Made by a program: the position numbers and the translations under genes. Source: Paenibacillus sinopodophylli (GTDB lineage Bacteria > Bacillota > Bacilli > Paenibacillales > Paenibacillaceae). Taken from it: DNA of 64,000 bases. Shown here one piece after another: positions 39,527-48,318 of this stretch (the stretch's first letter is position 1; each line of letters starts with the position of its first letter). The stretch lies in assembly GCF_005930355.1 (NCBI RefSeq), contig NZ_VDBO01000001.1:2029135-2093134 (forward strand). The letters are read 5' to 3'. The notes under the pieces are model-generated. The model did no database searches and was not told where the DNA came from. It was given only the letters and a program-made list of their open reading frames with translations.

Positions 39527-40774
39527 TTAACCAATAATCTCATCAGCCAGCTTATCCAGCGCTACGACGCGCTGCTCGCCTTTGGCCATGTCTTTAAGTG
39601 AAATTTCTCCGCGCGCAAGCTCATCGTCGCCAAGAATAGCCGTATAACGGGCTTGTAGACGGTCAGCCGATTTCATCTGTGCCTTCATCTTGCGCCCTAG
39701 ATAATCACGCTCTGCTCGAACGCCTCGCTGTCTTAGCTGATAAACCAGCTTCGTCACCTCACGCTCAGCCGCTTCTCCAAGCGCAACGACGTAGACATCG
39801 ATTTCATTGAACACAGGCAATTCCGTTTCTTGGTGCTGAAGCAGCAGAATGGTACGCTCAAGTCCTAGCCCTAGACCAACTCCAGGCTGATCTGGACCCC
39901 CAATCTCCGAGACGAGACCATTATAGCGTCCTCCTCCGCCAACTGTATCGATCGTACCAATACCCTCGGCCTTGTATTCGAAGGCGGTGTGGGTATAGTA
40001 GTCGAGGCCGCGTACGAGCCTGTGGTTGATTTCATAAGGAATGCCCATATCGGTCAAGTACATTTTCACTTTATCGAAATGAAGATGACATGCATCATCC
40101 AAGCTGTCTAGAATGGACGGAGCATCCGTGAAATGCTCTTGATCGACCTTGCAATCGAGTACACGCAGTGGATTGCGGTCTATTCGTGATTGGCAGTCTT
40201 TACAGAGAAGGCTGCGCTTTGGTTCCAGAAACGCGAGAAGGCGTTCACGGAATACAGCTCGTACCTCTGGCGTTCCAACCGAATTAATCTCGACGCGCAC
40301 ACCCTTCAGGCCTACCTCCGTATAGAACGTATAACCAAGTGCGATAACTTCCGCATCAATTGCCGGATCAACGGAGCCAAGCGCCTCAACCCCGAATTGA
40401 TGAAGCTGACGATAACGTCCCGCCTGCGGCCGTTCGTATCTGAACATCGGCCCGATGTAATACAGCTTAGACACATCTGGCTCGCCGTACAGCTTGTTCT
40501 CCACGTATGACCTTACTACGCCCGCAGTACCTTCGGGTCTAAGCGTTAAGCTGCGATTGCCGCGGTCTGTGAACGTGTACATTTCCTTCTCGACAATATC
40601 TGTCGTCTCGCCTACACCGCGCTGAAACAGCTCCGTTGATTCAAAGATCGGCGTACGTATTTCGCGAAAATTGTAGCGCTGGCAAATATCGCGTGCTTTC
40701 TGCTCGACATACTGCCATCTCTCAACCGCACCGGGCAAAATATCCTGCGTACCCGGCATTTTTTGAAAAGCCAT
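39527..40774 (-). CDS. hisS: Histidyl-tRNA synthetase HisS
   Basis: This class II synthetase for tRNA-His has 415 residues. Motif 1 region is MPGTQDILPGAVERWQYVE, motif 2 is YYIGPMFRYERPQAGRYRQ, and the His-specific motifs LVRGLDYYTHTAFE and GGGGRYNGL are present. The C-terminal anticodon-binding domain starts near 325. It is the first gene of the hisS-aspS operon, and the transcript has a T-box leader. Confidence 0.97.
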   Translation of the reverse strand: MAFQKMPGTQDILPGAVERWQYVEQKARDICQRYNFREIRTPIFESTELFQRGVGETTDIVEKEMYTFTDRGNRSLTLRPEGTAGVVRSYVENKLYGEPDVSKLYYIGPMFRYERPQAGRYRQLHQFGVEALGSVDPAIDAEVIALGYTFYTEVGLKGVRVEINSVGTPEVRAVFRERLLAFLEPKRSLLCKDCQSRIDRNPLRVLDCKVDQEHFTDAPSILDSLDDACHLHFDKVKMYLTDMGIPYEINHRLVRGLDYYTHTAFEYKAEGIGTIDTVGGGGRYNGLVSEIGGPDQPGVGLGLGLERTILLLQHQETELPVFNEIDVYVVALGEAAEREVTKLVYQLRQRGVRAERDYLGRKMKAQMKSADRLQARYTAILGDDELARGEISLKDMAKGEQRVVALDKLADEIIG

Positions 40775-40821
40775 TGATAAAACCTCCTGCCCCCGTAATT
40801 AAGCCTCAACATCGTAAAACG

Positions 40822-41090
40822 CAAAAAACTCCCGTTCCTAACAGCTTGCGCCATAAGGGACGAGAGTGTATCTCCCGTGGTACCACCCACATTCCGAGCC
40901 TGCATCCTATGCATCAGCCCGCTCCAAGACGGTTAACGTCCGTCATCCGCAGTCCAGCTAATTTGCTTCAGTCTGCAAGCCTATTGCTTGTTTCCTATCC
41001 GCTGTTCACCGTCTGTTCTCCGGGAAGTCTGTTCATTCTGCCGTTATAAGGACCCTTGCAGCCAAGTGGCGTCCCTCTCTGGAATATAGC
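40822..41090 (-). promoter_or_regulatory. T-box riboswitch leader of hisS-aspS
   Basis: The minus-strand leader has the T-box GGGTGGTACCACGGG (about 40875-40889), an upstream AGAGAGGGACG stem I motif, and a terminator formed by TCTCGTCCC and GGAACGGGAG with six T. Uncharged tRNA-His is the expected ligand. The same arrangement occurs for hisS-aspS in Bacillus. Confidence 0.92.
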
Positions 41091-41141
41091 GCTTAGAATT
41101 ACTTTGTCCCATCCATGAATCACTATTCATACTGAGGATTA

Positions 41142-41170
41142 ATTTTACCTCTGACAACGATTAAAGTCAA
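41142..41170 (-). promoter_or_regulatory. Promoter of the hisS-aspS operon
   Basis: TTGACT (41165-41170) and TAAAAT (41142-41147) with a 17-bp spacer on the minus strand, about 50 bp upstream of the first recognisable T-box element. Confidence 0.75.
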
Positions 41171-41211
41171 GATTGTTCTGTCCTCATGCGGCGCACACTG
41201 CTAATAGACAG

Positions 41212-41240
41212 AAAAAAACCTACAAAACATGTTTGTAGGT
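41212..41240 (-). terminator. Terminator upstream of the hisS promoter
   Basis: On the minus strand ACCTACAAACATGTTTTGTAGGT is followed by seven T. It stops transcription arriving from relA-dtd and isolates the T-box operon. A GC hairpin (GCGGCCGTCC...GGATGGCCGC, 41377-41403) lies just upstream. Nothing else was recognised in the 41241-41376 stretch. Confidence 0.8.
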
Positions 41241-41411
41241 CCAAAAGTAAAATATATTTTTAAAAAGGGGGTCGAGTTCTATTATAGGTTAGCGATGTTA
41301 AAACAAAGTTAGAGATTGATTACAGAAACATTACAATTTCGAAAGCGTTTTATTGAATGACCCCTGTCTGAAACGAAGCGGCCATCCATTACGGACGGCC
41401 GCTTACAATCA

Positions 41412-41582
41412 CTATAAATGATTCGGATGATCTCTGCGAGGCTGCTGCGGGAAGCCCGCCCATTCCTCTGCCGCTTCAACGTCATCCTCTAGCTCAGCGA
41501 AAATCTTAGCCTCTCTGCGGTCTGGATGAAGCAGTCTGCGTGATACCCGTTCGATGCCTTGCTCTTTGCGTGACTGATGCAT
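41412..41582 (-). CDS. Small hypothetical protein, 56 residues
   Basis: The ATG follows a good ribosome-binding site (TTGGAGGAT, 9 bp away) and opens a 56-codon frame, MHQSRKEQGIERVSRRLLHP, with an acidic middle (FAELEDDVEAAEEW) and a Pro/Arg/His-rich end. It lies about 90 bp downstream of dtd on the same strand. A longer frame from a TTG adjacent to the dtd stop exists but has no ribosome-binding site. No family was recognised. Its basic start and acidic middle resemble a soluble regulator more than a membrane peptide. Confidence 0.5.
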   Translation of the reverse strand: MHQSRKEQGIERVSRRLLHPDRREAKIFAELEDDVEAAEEWAGFPQQPRRDHPNHL

Positions 41583-41674
41583 GCTCGGAATATCCTCCAA
41601 TATCACATTCGGCTGTGACTGGCAGCCATGCTGCCTACACCGCCTATGATCTATTGTTTCCCCTGAATGCAATC

Positions 41675-42118
41675 TTACATACCGCTCTCCAAAATTATCG
41701 TAACGGGCCCTGAATTGACGAGCTCCACATCCATCATCGCACCGAAACGTCCCGTTTCCACCGTTAAACCCAATGCACGGAGTGTTTCGTTGAAGCTGTC
41801 ATAAAGCTTCTCCGCCTGCTCCGGCTTCGCTGCTCCCATAAAGTTCGGTCTTCTACCCTTGCGGCAATCGCCATACAGAGTAAACTGTGAGATGGACAGC
41901 AGCTCGCCTTTGATATCCGATACGGAATGATTCATTTTTCCAGATTCATCCTCGAAAATACGCAAATTCGCCACTTTATCCGCCATCCACCTCACGTCTG
42001 CCTCTGAGTCATCATGTGTTATACCGACCAGCAGCACAAGACCGGAATCAATTGCACCGACGGCTTCGCCTTGGATGAGAACCTTTGCTTGCTTACTGCG
42101 TTGTACAACAACCTTCAC
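41675..42118 (-). CDS. dtd: D-aminoacyl-tRNA deacylase Dtd
   Basis: Dtd hydrolyses D-aminoacyl-tRNAs and glycyl-tRNA-Ala as a proofreading step. The GTG start (147 residues, [20 protein letters not shown]) has GGGGG upstream and matches the family length. Catalytic motifs are [17 protein letters not shown] near residue 80 and the Gly-Pro motif [11 protein letters not shown] near the end (non-cis Gly-Pro context). The frame continues upstream for 61 codons through a family A repeat, which is not coding. It follows relA, as in other Bacillota. Confidence 0.93.
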   Translation of the reverse strand: MKVVVQRSKQAKVLIQGEAVGAIDSGLVLLVGITHDDSEADVRWMADKVANLRIFEDESGKMNHSVSDIKGELLSISQFTLYGDCRKGRRPNFMGAAKPEQAEKLYDSFNETLRALGLTVETGRFGAMMDVELVNSGPVTIILESGM

Positions 42119-42143
42119 AGTCTTCAATCCCCCGATAACAAGC

Positions 42144-42240
42144 GTAAACGGCTGGAGCCGTCCTCTGACGGCTATGCTCACGTTTCGCATAGACGTATAG
42201 AGAAAGATGAGTAAAAACTCATATACTTTCCTATACGTTA
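42144..42240 (+). repeat. Family A interspersed element between relA and dtd, most diverged copy
   Basis: First hairpin ACGGCTGGAGCCGT; second stem ACGTATAGAGAAAG...CTTTCCTATACGT. The outer stem bases differ from the AAATATAG/CTATATTT of other copies on both sides, so pairing is kept. A further related hairpin (AAACGGCTA...TAGCCGTTT, 42246-42284) lies between it and the relA stop. Confidence 0.75.
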
Positions 42241-42301
42241 AGAAGAAACGGCTAGCGCAGTCCTCTGGCAGCGATAGCCGTTTCATTTCCGTTTCTTGCA
42301 C

Positions 42302-44479
42302 TTATTGCATAATCCGTTGAACAGAATAAATATCCTGCGTGCGTTTAATTCTCTCTACTACCGCATTCAGATGCTCGATATTGCGAATAAGCACCGTAAT
42401 ATGAATAAGCGACATATTTTTAACCGAACGTCCAGTTACTGCCGAGATGTTTGTCTTGCTCTCTGATACAGCCTGCAGTACTTCATTCAACAATCCTCTG
42501 CGGTCGTTCCCGGTAATTTCGATATCAACGCTGTAATTAGCGTCAATCGTATCTTCCCATTCGACCTCAATGACCCGTTCGCCTTCTTCCCCTTGATCAC
42601 CGAAAGGAATGTTCTGACAATCCATGCGATGCACAGAAACGCCTCGACCGCGCGTAATATAGCCAATAATGGTATCACCTGGCACCGGATTGCAGCAGCG
42701 CGCAAACCGAACAAGCAAATTGTCGATGCCTTTTACCGTAACCCCTTGGTTCATTCTTGGTTTACGATTGCCTGGCGATTTAATTTCCTTAACCTCGCTC
42801 GTTAGCTCCAATTGATTGGCAAGCTCGGCTTCACGACGCATTTTCTCCGTAAGCTTCGTACAAATCTGTGCTGCAGTAATGCCTCCGAATCCGATCGCGG
42901 ACATCATATCCTCGATATCGTTAAAAGCAAATTTCGATGCAGCCTCCATCAGCTTATCATCCTGCAGCCATGCCGAAGGCTCCAGACCAAGGCGCTTAAG
43001 CTCGCGATCGAGCAAGTCCTTACCTTTTGCAACGTTCTCCTCGCGTCGCTCCTTCTTGAACCATTGTCTAATTTTACTGCGAGCATGCGAGGACTGTGCG
43101 ATTTTGACCCAGTCCTGACTCGGTCCGTAGGAATGCTTCGACGTTAAAATTTCAACAATATCTCCAGTTTTGAGCTTATGGTCGAGCGGAACGATACGCC
43201 CATTCAGCTTTGCACCGATCGTTCGGTTTCCAACCTCCGTATGAATGCGGTATGCGAAATCGAGCGGCACAGAGCCGGCAGGAAGCTCAATAACTTCGCC
43301 GCTCGGTGTAAACACAAATACAAGATCGGCAAAAAAGTCCATTTTGAGCGATTCCATAAATTCAGAAGCATCGCGCGCCTCATGCTGCAGCTCCAAAATT
43401 TCACGAAACCAAGACATTTTATCCTCGAAATTGCCTCCAGGAACGAGCGAGCCTTCCTTGTAGGCCCAATGTGCAGCAATCCCGTACTCCGAAGTACGAT
43501 GCATCTCCCACGTACGAATCTGAACCTCTGTAGGCTCACCATTTGGTCCGATAACCGTCGTATGCAGCGATTGATACATGTTCGCTTTGGGCATTGCGAT
43601 GTAATCCTTGAACCGGCCTGGCATCGGCTTCCAGAGTGTATGAATGATTCCTAGCGTTGCATAACAATCCTTAATATTATCAACGATAATCCGAATCGCA
43701 AGCAGATCATAGATCTCAGTAAACTGCTTGTTGCGGTCGGTCATTTTTTTGTAAATACTATATAAATGTTTAGGCCTTCCAGAAATATCGCCTTCAATGC
43801 CCATTTCCTCAAGCTTCTCTGTAATGCGGCCGATAACATCCTCAATAAACTGCTCTCGCTCCGCACGCTTCTTCTTCATGAGATTAGCAATGCGGTAATA
43901 CTGCTGCGGATTCAAATAACGGAGTGCAATATCCTCCATCTCCCATTTGATTGCAGAAATACCCAAACGATGGGCAATCGGGCAAAAAATTTCAAGCGTT
44001 TCGTATGCAATCCGGCGCTGTGCTTCCTCCGACTGGAATTTCAGCGTGCGCATATTATGCAGTCGATCTGCTAATTTAATAAGAATGACACGAATATCCT
44101 GTGCCATAGCAACGAACATTTTACGGTAATTTTCGTTCTGCTGCTCTTCCTTGGAACGAAATTGTATTTTCTCCAGCTTGGTCAAGCCGTCTACTAGCAT
44201 CGCACACGTTTCGCCAAATTTCGCACGAACCGTCTGCAAATCCACAGTTGTGTCCTCTACGACATCATGAAGCAATGCCGCGATAATCGACAGCACGTCC
44301 ATTTGCATATCAACAAGAATATCCGCAACCGCTACGGGGTGTAGGATGTAAGGCTCTCCCGACTTCCGTACTTGTCCATGATGGGCTTGCTCCGCAAAGT
44401 CATAGGCTTCCTGGATGCGTATAAGGTCCTGCTCTTTCATATAGGCGGATGCCTTCTCGAGTAAATGCTCAATGCCCAT
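42302..44479 (-). CDS. relA: Bifunctional (p)ppGpp synthetase/hydrolase RelA/SpoT
   Basis: This stringent-response enzyme makes and degrades (p)ppGpp. The ATG after AAAGGGA gives 725 residues. The N-terminal HD hydrolase domain is intact (HGQVRKSGEPYILHP, ALLHDVVEDT), so both activities are expected. It is followed by the synthetase domain (near 240-340, KAGx-type segment RFKDYIAMPKANMYQSLHT), TGS (395-455), a zinc-finger/helical region with ARCCNPVPGD, and a C-terminal ACT domain (650-725). It lies between apt and dtd, a conserved order. Confidence 0.97.
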   Translation of the reverse strand: MGIEHLLEKASAYMKEQDLIRIQEAYDFAEQAHHGQVRKSGEPYILHPVAVADILVDMQMDVLSIIAALLHDVVEDTTVDLQTVRAKFGETCAMLVDGLTKLEKIQFRSKEEQQNENYRKMFVAMAQDIRVILIKLADRLHNMRTLKFQSEEAQRRIAYETLEIFCPIAHRLGISAIKWEMEDIALRYLNPQQYYRIANLMKKKRAEREQFIEDVIGRITEKLEEMGIEGDISGRPKHLYSIYKKMTDRNKQFTEIYDLLAIRIIVDNIKDCYATLGIIHTLWKPMPGRFKDYIAMPKANMYQSLHTTVIGPNGEPTEVQIRTWEMHRTSEYGIAAHWAYKEGSLVPGGNFEDKMSWFREILELQHEARDASEFMESLKMDFFADLVFVFTPSGEVIELPAGSVPLDFAYRIHTEVGNRTIGAKLNGRIVPLDHKLKTGDIVEILTSKHSYGPSQDWVKIAQSSHARSKIRQWFKKERREENVAKGKDLLDRELKRLGLEPSAWLQDDKLMEAASKFAFNDIEDMMSAIGFGGITAAQICTKLTEKMRREAELANQLELTSEVKEIKSPGNRKPRMNQGVTVKGIDNLLVRFARCCNPVPGDTIIGYITRGRGVSVHRMDCQNIPFGDQGEEGERVIEVEWEDTIDANYSVDIEITGNDRRGLLNEVLQAVSESKTNISAVTGRSVKNMSLIHITVLIRNIEHLNAVVERIKRTQDIYSVQRIMQ

Positions 44480-44597
44480 GAAACGTCCCTTTCTGATTAC
44501 ACTCCTGGCAGATCCCATTCATGCGTTTTCCGAGTTTTTATAATATTATGCCTGTAATAGCAGTACCGCGTCAACTACCGAGAAGCTCCATTAATAA

Positions 44598-44650
44598 AAT
44601 AAAACCGCCTGAGCTCCCCGCAATAAGCGATTGAAGCGACAGGCGGTGCC
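44598..44650 (-). terminator. Terminator of apt
   Basis: On the minus strand ACCGCCTGTCGC...GAGCTCAGGCGGT is followed by TTTATTTTATT. relA is thus probably transcribed from its own promoter as well. Confidence 0.75.
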
Positions 44651-44676
44651 TATTCAGATTCATTTCATAATGTGCA

Positions 44677-45207
44677 TTACTCGTAAGTCATTAATGAGAA
44701 AACATCAATTCCGTCAAGTTTTTCACGGCCTGTCAGGTAAGCAAGTTCAATAAGGAATGCTGCGCCTACAACTTCTCCGCCTAACTGGCGAACCAAATTC
44801 ATGGACGTCGCGATTGTTCCGCCGGTCGCAAGCAAATCATCCGCAATTAGTACGCGCTGCCCTGGTGAAATGGCATCCTTATGCATAGCAAGCTGATCGT
44901 TACCGTATTCCAAATCATAGCTTGCCGTAATCGTCTCACCCGGCAGCTTGCCACTTTTACGAATCGGAGCAAAACCTACGCCAAGCGCCAACGCCAGCGG
45001 GGCACCTACTACGAAGCCACGTGCTTCCGGACCTGCGATAATATCAATTTCCATATGTGCTACTGCAGCACGCATCTCCTCAATAACCGCACGATAAGCA
45101 CCGCCGTCTTTCAGCAGCGTCGTAATATCCTTGAATCGAATACCTGGTTGCGGGAAATCTGGAATTACCCGAATATAATCTTTAAAGTTGTATGGTGTGT
45201 TAGACAC
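44677..45207 (-). CDS. apt: Adenine phosphoribosyltransferase
   Basis: This purine salvage enzyme joins adenine and PRPP to give AMP. It has 176 residues, slightly longer than the usual 170 because of the N-terminal SNTPYNF. The PRPP-binding motif VLIADDLLATGGT lies near residue 120, and the adenine-binding loop region IPDFPQPGIRFKDIT near 15. It is encoded between recJ and relA. Confidence 0.96.
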   Translation of the reverse strand: MSNTPYNFKDYIRVIPDFPQPGIRFKDITTLLKDGGAYRAVIEEMRAAVAHMEIDIIAGPEARGFVVGAPLALALGVGFAPIRKSGKLPGETITASYDLEYGNDQLAMHKDAISPGQRVLIADDLLATGGTIATSMNLVRQLGGEVVGAAFLIELAYLTGREKLDGIDVFSLMTYE

Positions 45208-45246
45208 GAGAGGTCAACCCTTTCCTTTTCGAACTATTCATTATGA

Positions 45247-47265
45247 TCAGTAACTAGCTGTGTACTGTGATGCTTCATATTTTGCTTTGGCCTCGCGGTA
45301 ACGCTCCGATGTCGTTAAGTCACGTTTCTGTGGGGAGGTCGCAGCGATCATCAATCCATTGCTCCGCTCGATGAACTGCAGCTCCTCGAATACGTCCAAC
45401 ATCAAATCTACAGTGACTAAGGATAATCCACTCTGCTTAGAGAGGCGTTCATTTAGACCAGCAAGCTGGGCCTCGCCGAGCAGCTTCAATTGCTGATAAA
45501 CTTTACCGAAATCTTCACGCTCCGGAAAAAGAGCAGCGGCAGGATCGTAATGCATATCATGCAGCTGCAACTGCGGCTTGCGCTGTCCATTCCATTCATT
45601 AACGGACAACTCACCAATGACATCGATCTTGCTTCCAGGCTGAAGGCCTGCTGCGAGCATGCCCATACTAAACCCAATGCCGTCCAGTAAGCGTCGACCG
45701 CTGCCGAGCGATAGCTTCAAATGCTTCGATTCCTTGCCAATGGTACGTCTATCTGCAAGCTCAGCATGCTGGAATAGCAGCCTCGGAGAAGGATTGCCCA
45801 TTCCGAACGGCTCAAGCTGTGAGAGCTCGGTGATCGTTTCTAGTGTAGCCTCGTTCACAGAGCATAAGAGATCTACCGCTGTTTTCGGTATCCAATCTTC
45901 CTCGCTCAGCCACTCGTCAGCCAGCTTGCCAAGACGCTGCTCGAACTCTGGAAGACGATCACGATGCAGGCTCATCCCAGCTGCGGCTTGGTGGCCGCCG
46001 TAGTGGTCCAGCAGCTCGTCGCAGGCAGTAAGAGCTGCATGTAGATCAAAGCCGTCTATCGAGCGTGCAGAGCCCTTACACATCCCCGTCTCTACGTCTA
46101 TGCCGAGAATAATGACCGGCTTATAGTTACGCTCAAGCAGCTTCGATGCAACGATGCCTATGACGCCAACATTCCAGCCTTCGCCTGCAAGCACGATAAC
46201 AGGTGGAGACGCAATTCCAATCGCTTCAGCTTCCGCAACTTTCTCTTGCCATAGCTGTTCTGCTTCTTTAACGATGCTCTCTACGACGCGCTGCCGCTCT
46301 TTGTTAAGACTATCCAAGCTGATCGCAGCAAGGATAGCATTATCGTAGTCATCCGTCGTAAGCAGCTCTACACCTCGTTTGGCATGATCTAGACGGCCAG
46401 CCGCATTAATACGCGGCGCCATTCCGAATGCAACACCTGTGGAAGTAATGGTATCGAGCTCTATGCCGCCTGCTTCCGCAAGCGCTCGAAAGCCTACACT
46501 CGGTTTGTTTTTCAGTCGTTCCAAGCCATACCGGACCAGAATGCGATTCTCGTCCTTTAGCGGCATCAAATCTGCGATGGTCCCTAAGCTGACGATATCC
46601 GCCCATTCGAGCGGCGGGCGCTCCAGCAAGGCATGAGCAAGCTTGAATGCTACGCCGACGCCGGCAAGCCCTTTGAATGGATAATCGCAATTGTTTTGCT
46701 TCGGATTTACAACCGCGCATGCGCTTGGAATTTGCTCTGGCGGCTCGTGATGATCCGTCACGACAACATCGATACCTAGCTCGCCAGCGTAGGCAATCTC
46801 CTCGGCAGCGCTGATTCCTGTATCAACCGTTACAATTAAGCTTATACCTTCATCTGCAGCGAGCTTGATTGCGTTTTTGTTCAGACCGTAGCCTTCAAGT
46901 GCACGATGAGGAATATAATAATCAAACTTATAATTTAATGATCGGAACACATGAACGAGCAAAGAAGTGCTCGATACGCCATCGGCATCATAGTCGCCAT
47001 AGATTCGTATTTTCTCATCATTCTCCGCTGCCTGCTTAATCCGCTCGACAGCTTCTTTCATTCCCCTTAACAAATAAGGATCATGAAAATGCTCCACTCC
47101 TCCGCGCAAAAAACGCTCTGCTGCTTCCACATTGTCAAATCCGCGCTTAACAAGAAGCTTGGCGACAAGCGGACGCAAACTGAGATTAGAAGCCAAATTC
47201 GAAGCTTTCTGTTCATCAACCTCTGACCATGAAGCAAGTGCCCATCTTGTTTTTCTCTGAATCAT
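45247..47265 (-). CDS. recJ: Single-stranded-DNA-specific exonuclease RecJ
   Basis: This is a 5'-3' ssDNA exonuclease of recombination and repair. DHH motifs are DYDADGVSS (Asp91, Asp93, Asp95), VTVDTG (near 146) and the signature DHH at 171-173. The DHHA1 domain has YGGHQAAAGMSL near 425, followed by an OB fold (SKIDVIGELSVNEWNG) and a winged-helix-like end. At 672 residues it is clearly shorter than the roughly 780 residues I recall for Bacillus RecJ. The missing part seems to lie between the OB fold and the C-terminal helix region. Confidence 0.94.
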   Translation of the reverse strand: MIQRKTRWALASWSEVDEQKASNLASNLSLRPLVAKLLVKRGFDNVEAAERFLRGGVEHFHDPYLLRGMKEAVERIKQAAENDEKIRIYGDYDADGVSSTSLLVHVFRSLNYKFDYYIPHRALEGYGLNKNAIKLAADEGISLIVTVDTGISAAEEIAYAGELGIDVVVTDHHEPPEQIPSACAVVNPKQNNCDYPFKGLAGVGVAFKLAHALLERPPLEWADIVSLGTIADLMPLKDENRILVRYGLERLKNKPSVGFRALAEAGGIELDTITSTGVAFGMAPRINAAGRLDHAKRGVELLTTDDYDNAILAAISLDSLNKERQRVVESIVKEAEQLWQEKVAEAEAIGIASPPVIVLAGEGWNVGVIGIVASKLLERNYKPVIILGIDVETGMCKGSARSIDGFDLHAALTACDELLDHYGGHQAAAGMSLHRDRLPEFEQRLGKLADEWLSEEDWIPKTAVDLLCSVNEATLETITELSQLEPFGMGNPSPRLLFQHAELADRRTIGKESKHLKLSLGSGRRLLDGIGFSMGMLAAGLQPGSKIDVIGELSVNEWNGQRKPQLQLHDMHYDPAAALFPEREDFGKVYQQLKLLGEAQLAGLNERLSKQSGLSLVTVDLMLDVFEELQFIERSNGLMIAATSPQKRDLTTSERYREAKAKYEASQYTASY

Positions 47266-47297
47266 GCCGCTCTCCTCCTTTCTGCTGTTCGATGATT

Positions 47298-48215
47298 TTA
47301 TTGCAGCAGTGTAGGCATCTGCTCCTGATTCGGATCATGATTGGACTTGTAAGGATAACCAGGGTCATAAGGCTCAACATATATTGAAACGTCTGTAACA
47401 TGGATGAAGCGTTTCATTACCAGCTGCTTTACCCGCTTCGCAATCTCTTGGCCTTCAAGAACCGAAATCCGTGGATTAACACTAATGACCATATCTGCAA
47501 TGACGTAATGTCCATGCTCTTTGGCTTTTAGCGACTGCACTGTAATTACGCCCTCAACTCGCTGCACAAGCTGCATAAGTTCATCCGGATTCTCATCCCA
47601 AGCCGTCAATCTACTATCCTTACGAATGAGAACTGTAGCCATTCTATAACCGTTCATGACAACAATAATCGCAATGATAAACGCTGCGGCAGGATCAAAG
47701 TAATAAAGCGCAGGAATGGTAAACAACTTCCCTATAATCGCACCGCTGGCACCGACCAAAGCCGCTGCTGAGCAATAAAGGCTCGACATTCTGTCCTTAT
47801 CCGCGAAGAATAGCTGTTGCACGATTAAGGACAGCACGATTACGACGGCAGAGCTCCAATGCGGCGCAGTCGTAACGCCAGCAGCAATATCCCTGATAGC
47901 GGATATTCCGATCTCGATCCCAATGATGAGAAGGACGACTGACAACAGAATCGTTGTAGCCGCCTCTCCTCTTAAATCCTCTGTTTCAGCTGCGGAATTA
48001 GCCTGTTCCAGCTTCCGCTGCCTGCTTGCCCGCAAACCGGAAATAGCAGCAATTGCCGCTGCCACCTCCGCTGCCGACCGAAATGCATCGGCGAGCAATG
48101 CTTTGCTTCCTGACAACCAACCTATTACGCCTTTAAATAGAGCCAGCAGCATGTTTCCCCATAAGCCGGCCCAGCTTGCGGACTCTGCTTTTGCATATCG
48201 CTGTGTGGTTGACAT
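47298..48215 (-). CDS. Cation diffusion facilitator family transporter
   Basis: This is a CDF-type efflux protein for zinc, cobalt, iron or manganese, 305 residues. It has six hydrophobic segments between residues 14 and 205, and a C-terminal cytoplasmic domain (210-290) with the ferredoxin-like pattern VEGVITVQSLKAKEHGHYV. The membrane metal site is typically built from Asp/His pairs; ALLADAFRSAAEV shows one conserved Asp, and the usual second HxxxD appears modified (YYFDPAAAF). The metal is therefore uncertain. AGGAGG precedes the ATG. Two palindromic repeats lie just upstream. Confidence 0.87.
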   Translation of the reverse strand: MSTTQRYAKAESASWAGLWGNMLLALFKGVIGWLSGSKALLADAFRSAAEVAAAIAAISGLRASRQRKLEQANSAAETEDLRGEAATTILLSVVLLIIGIEIGISAIRDIAAGVTTAPHWSSAVVIVLSLIVQQLFFADKDRMSSLYCSAAALVGASGAIIGKLFTIPALYYFDPAAAFIIAIIVVMNGYRMATVLIRKDSRLTAWDENPDELMQLVQRVEGVITVQSLKAKEHGHYVIADMVISVNPRISVLEGQEIAKRVKQLVMKRFIHVTDVSIYVEPYDPGYPYKSNHDPNQEQMPTLLQ

Positions 48216-48228
48216 TTTTACCTCCTAA

Positions 48229-48291
48229 AGGTTTTGCGAATGCAAAACCTGCTTCGTAAGCATATGCCTAGGTTTTGCGAATGCAAAACCT
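48229..48291 (-). repeat. Family C tandem palindromes upstream of the CDF gene
   Basis: Two copies of AGGTTTTGC-GAAT-GCAAAACCT (48229-48250 and 48270-48291) with a 41-bp period share a following AAGCATATG word. The first lies directly before the CDF ribosome-binding site. They could be hairpins in the secF-CDF mRNA or a double operator. Confidence 0.7.
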
Positions 48292-48318
48292 GTCTCACAA
48301 GCATATGTGGTCTGACCT

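Noticed and set aside
42118..42301. Dtd as a 208-residue protein with a 61-residue N-terminal extension
   Set aside because: The extension is coded by a family A repeat. A GTG with a ribosome-binding site gives the normal family length.
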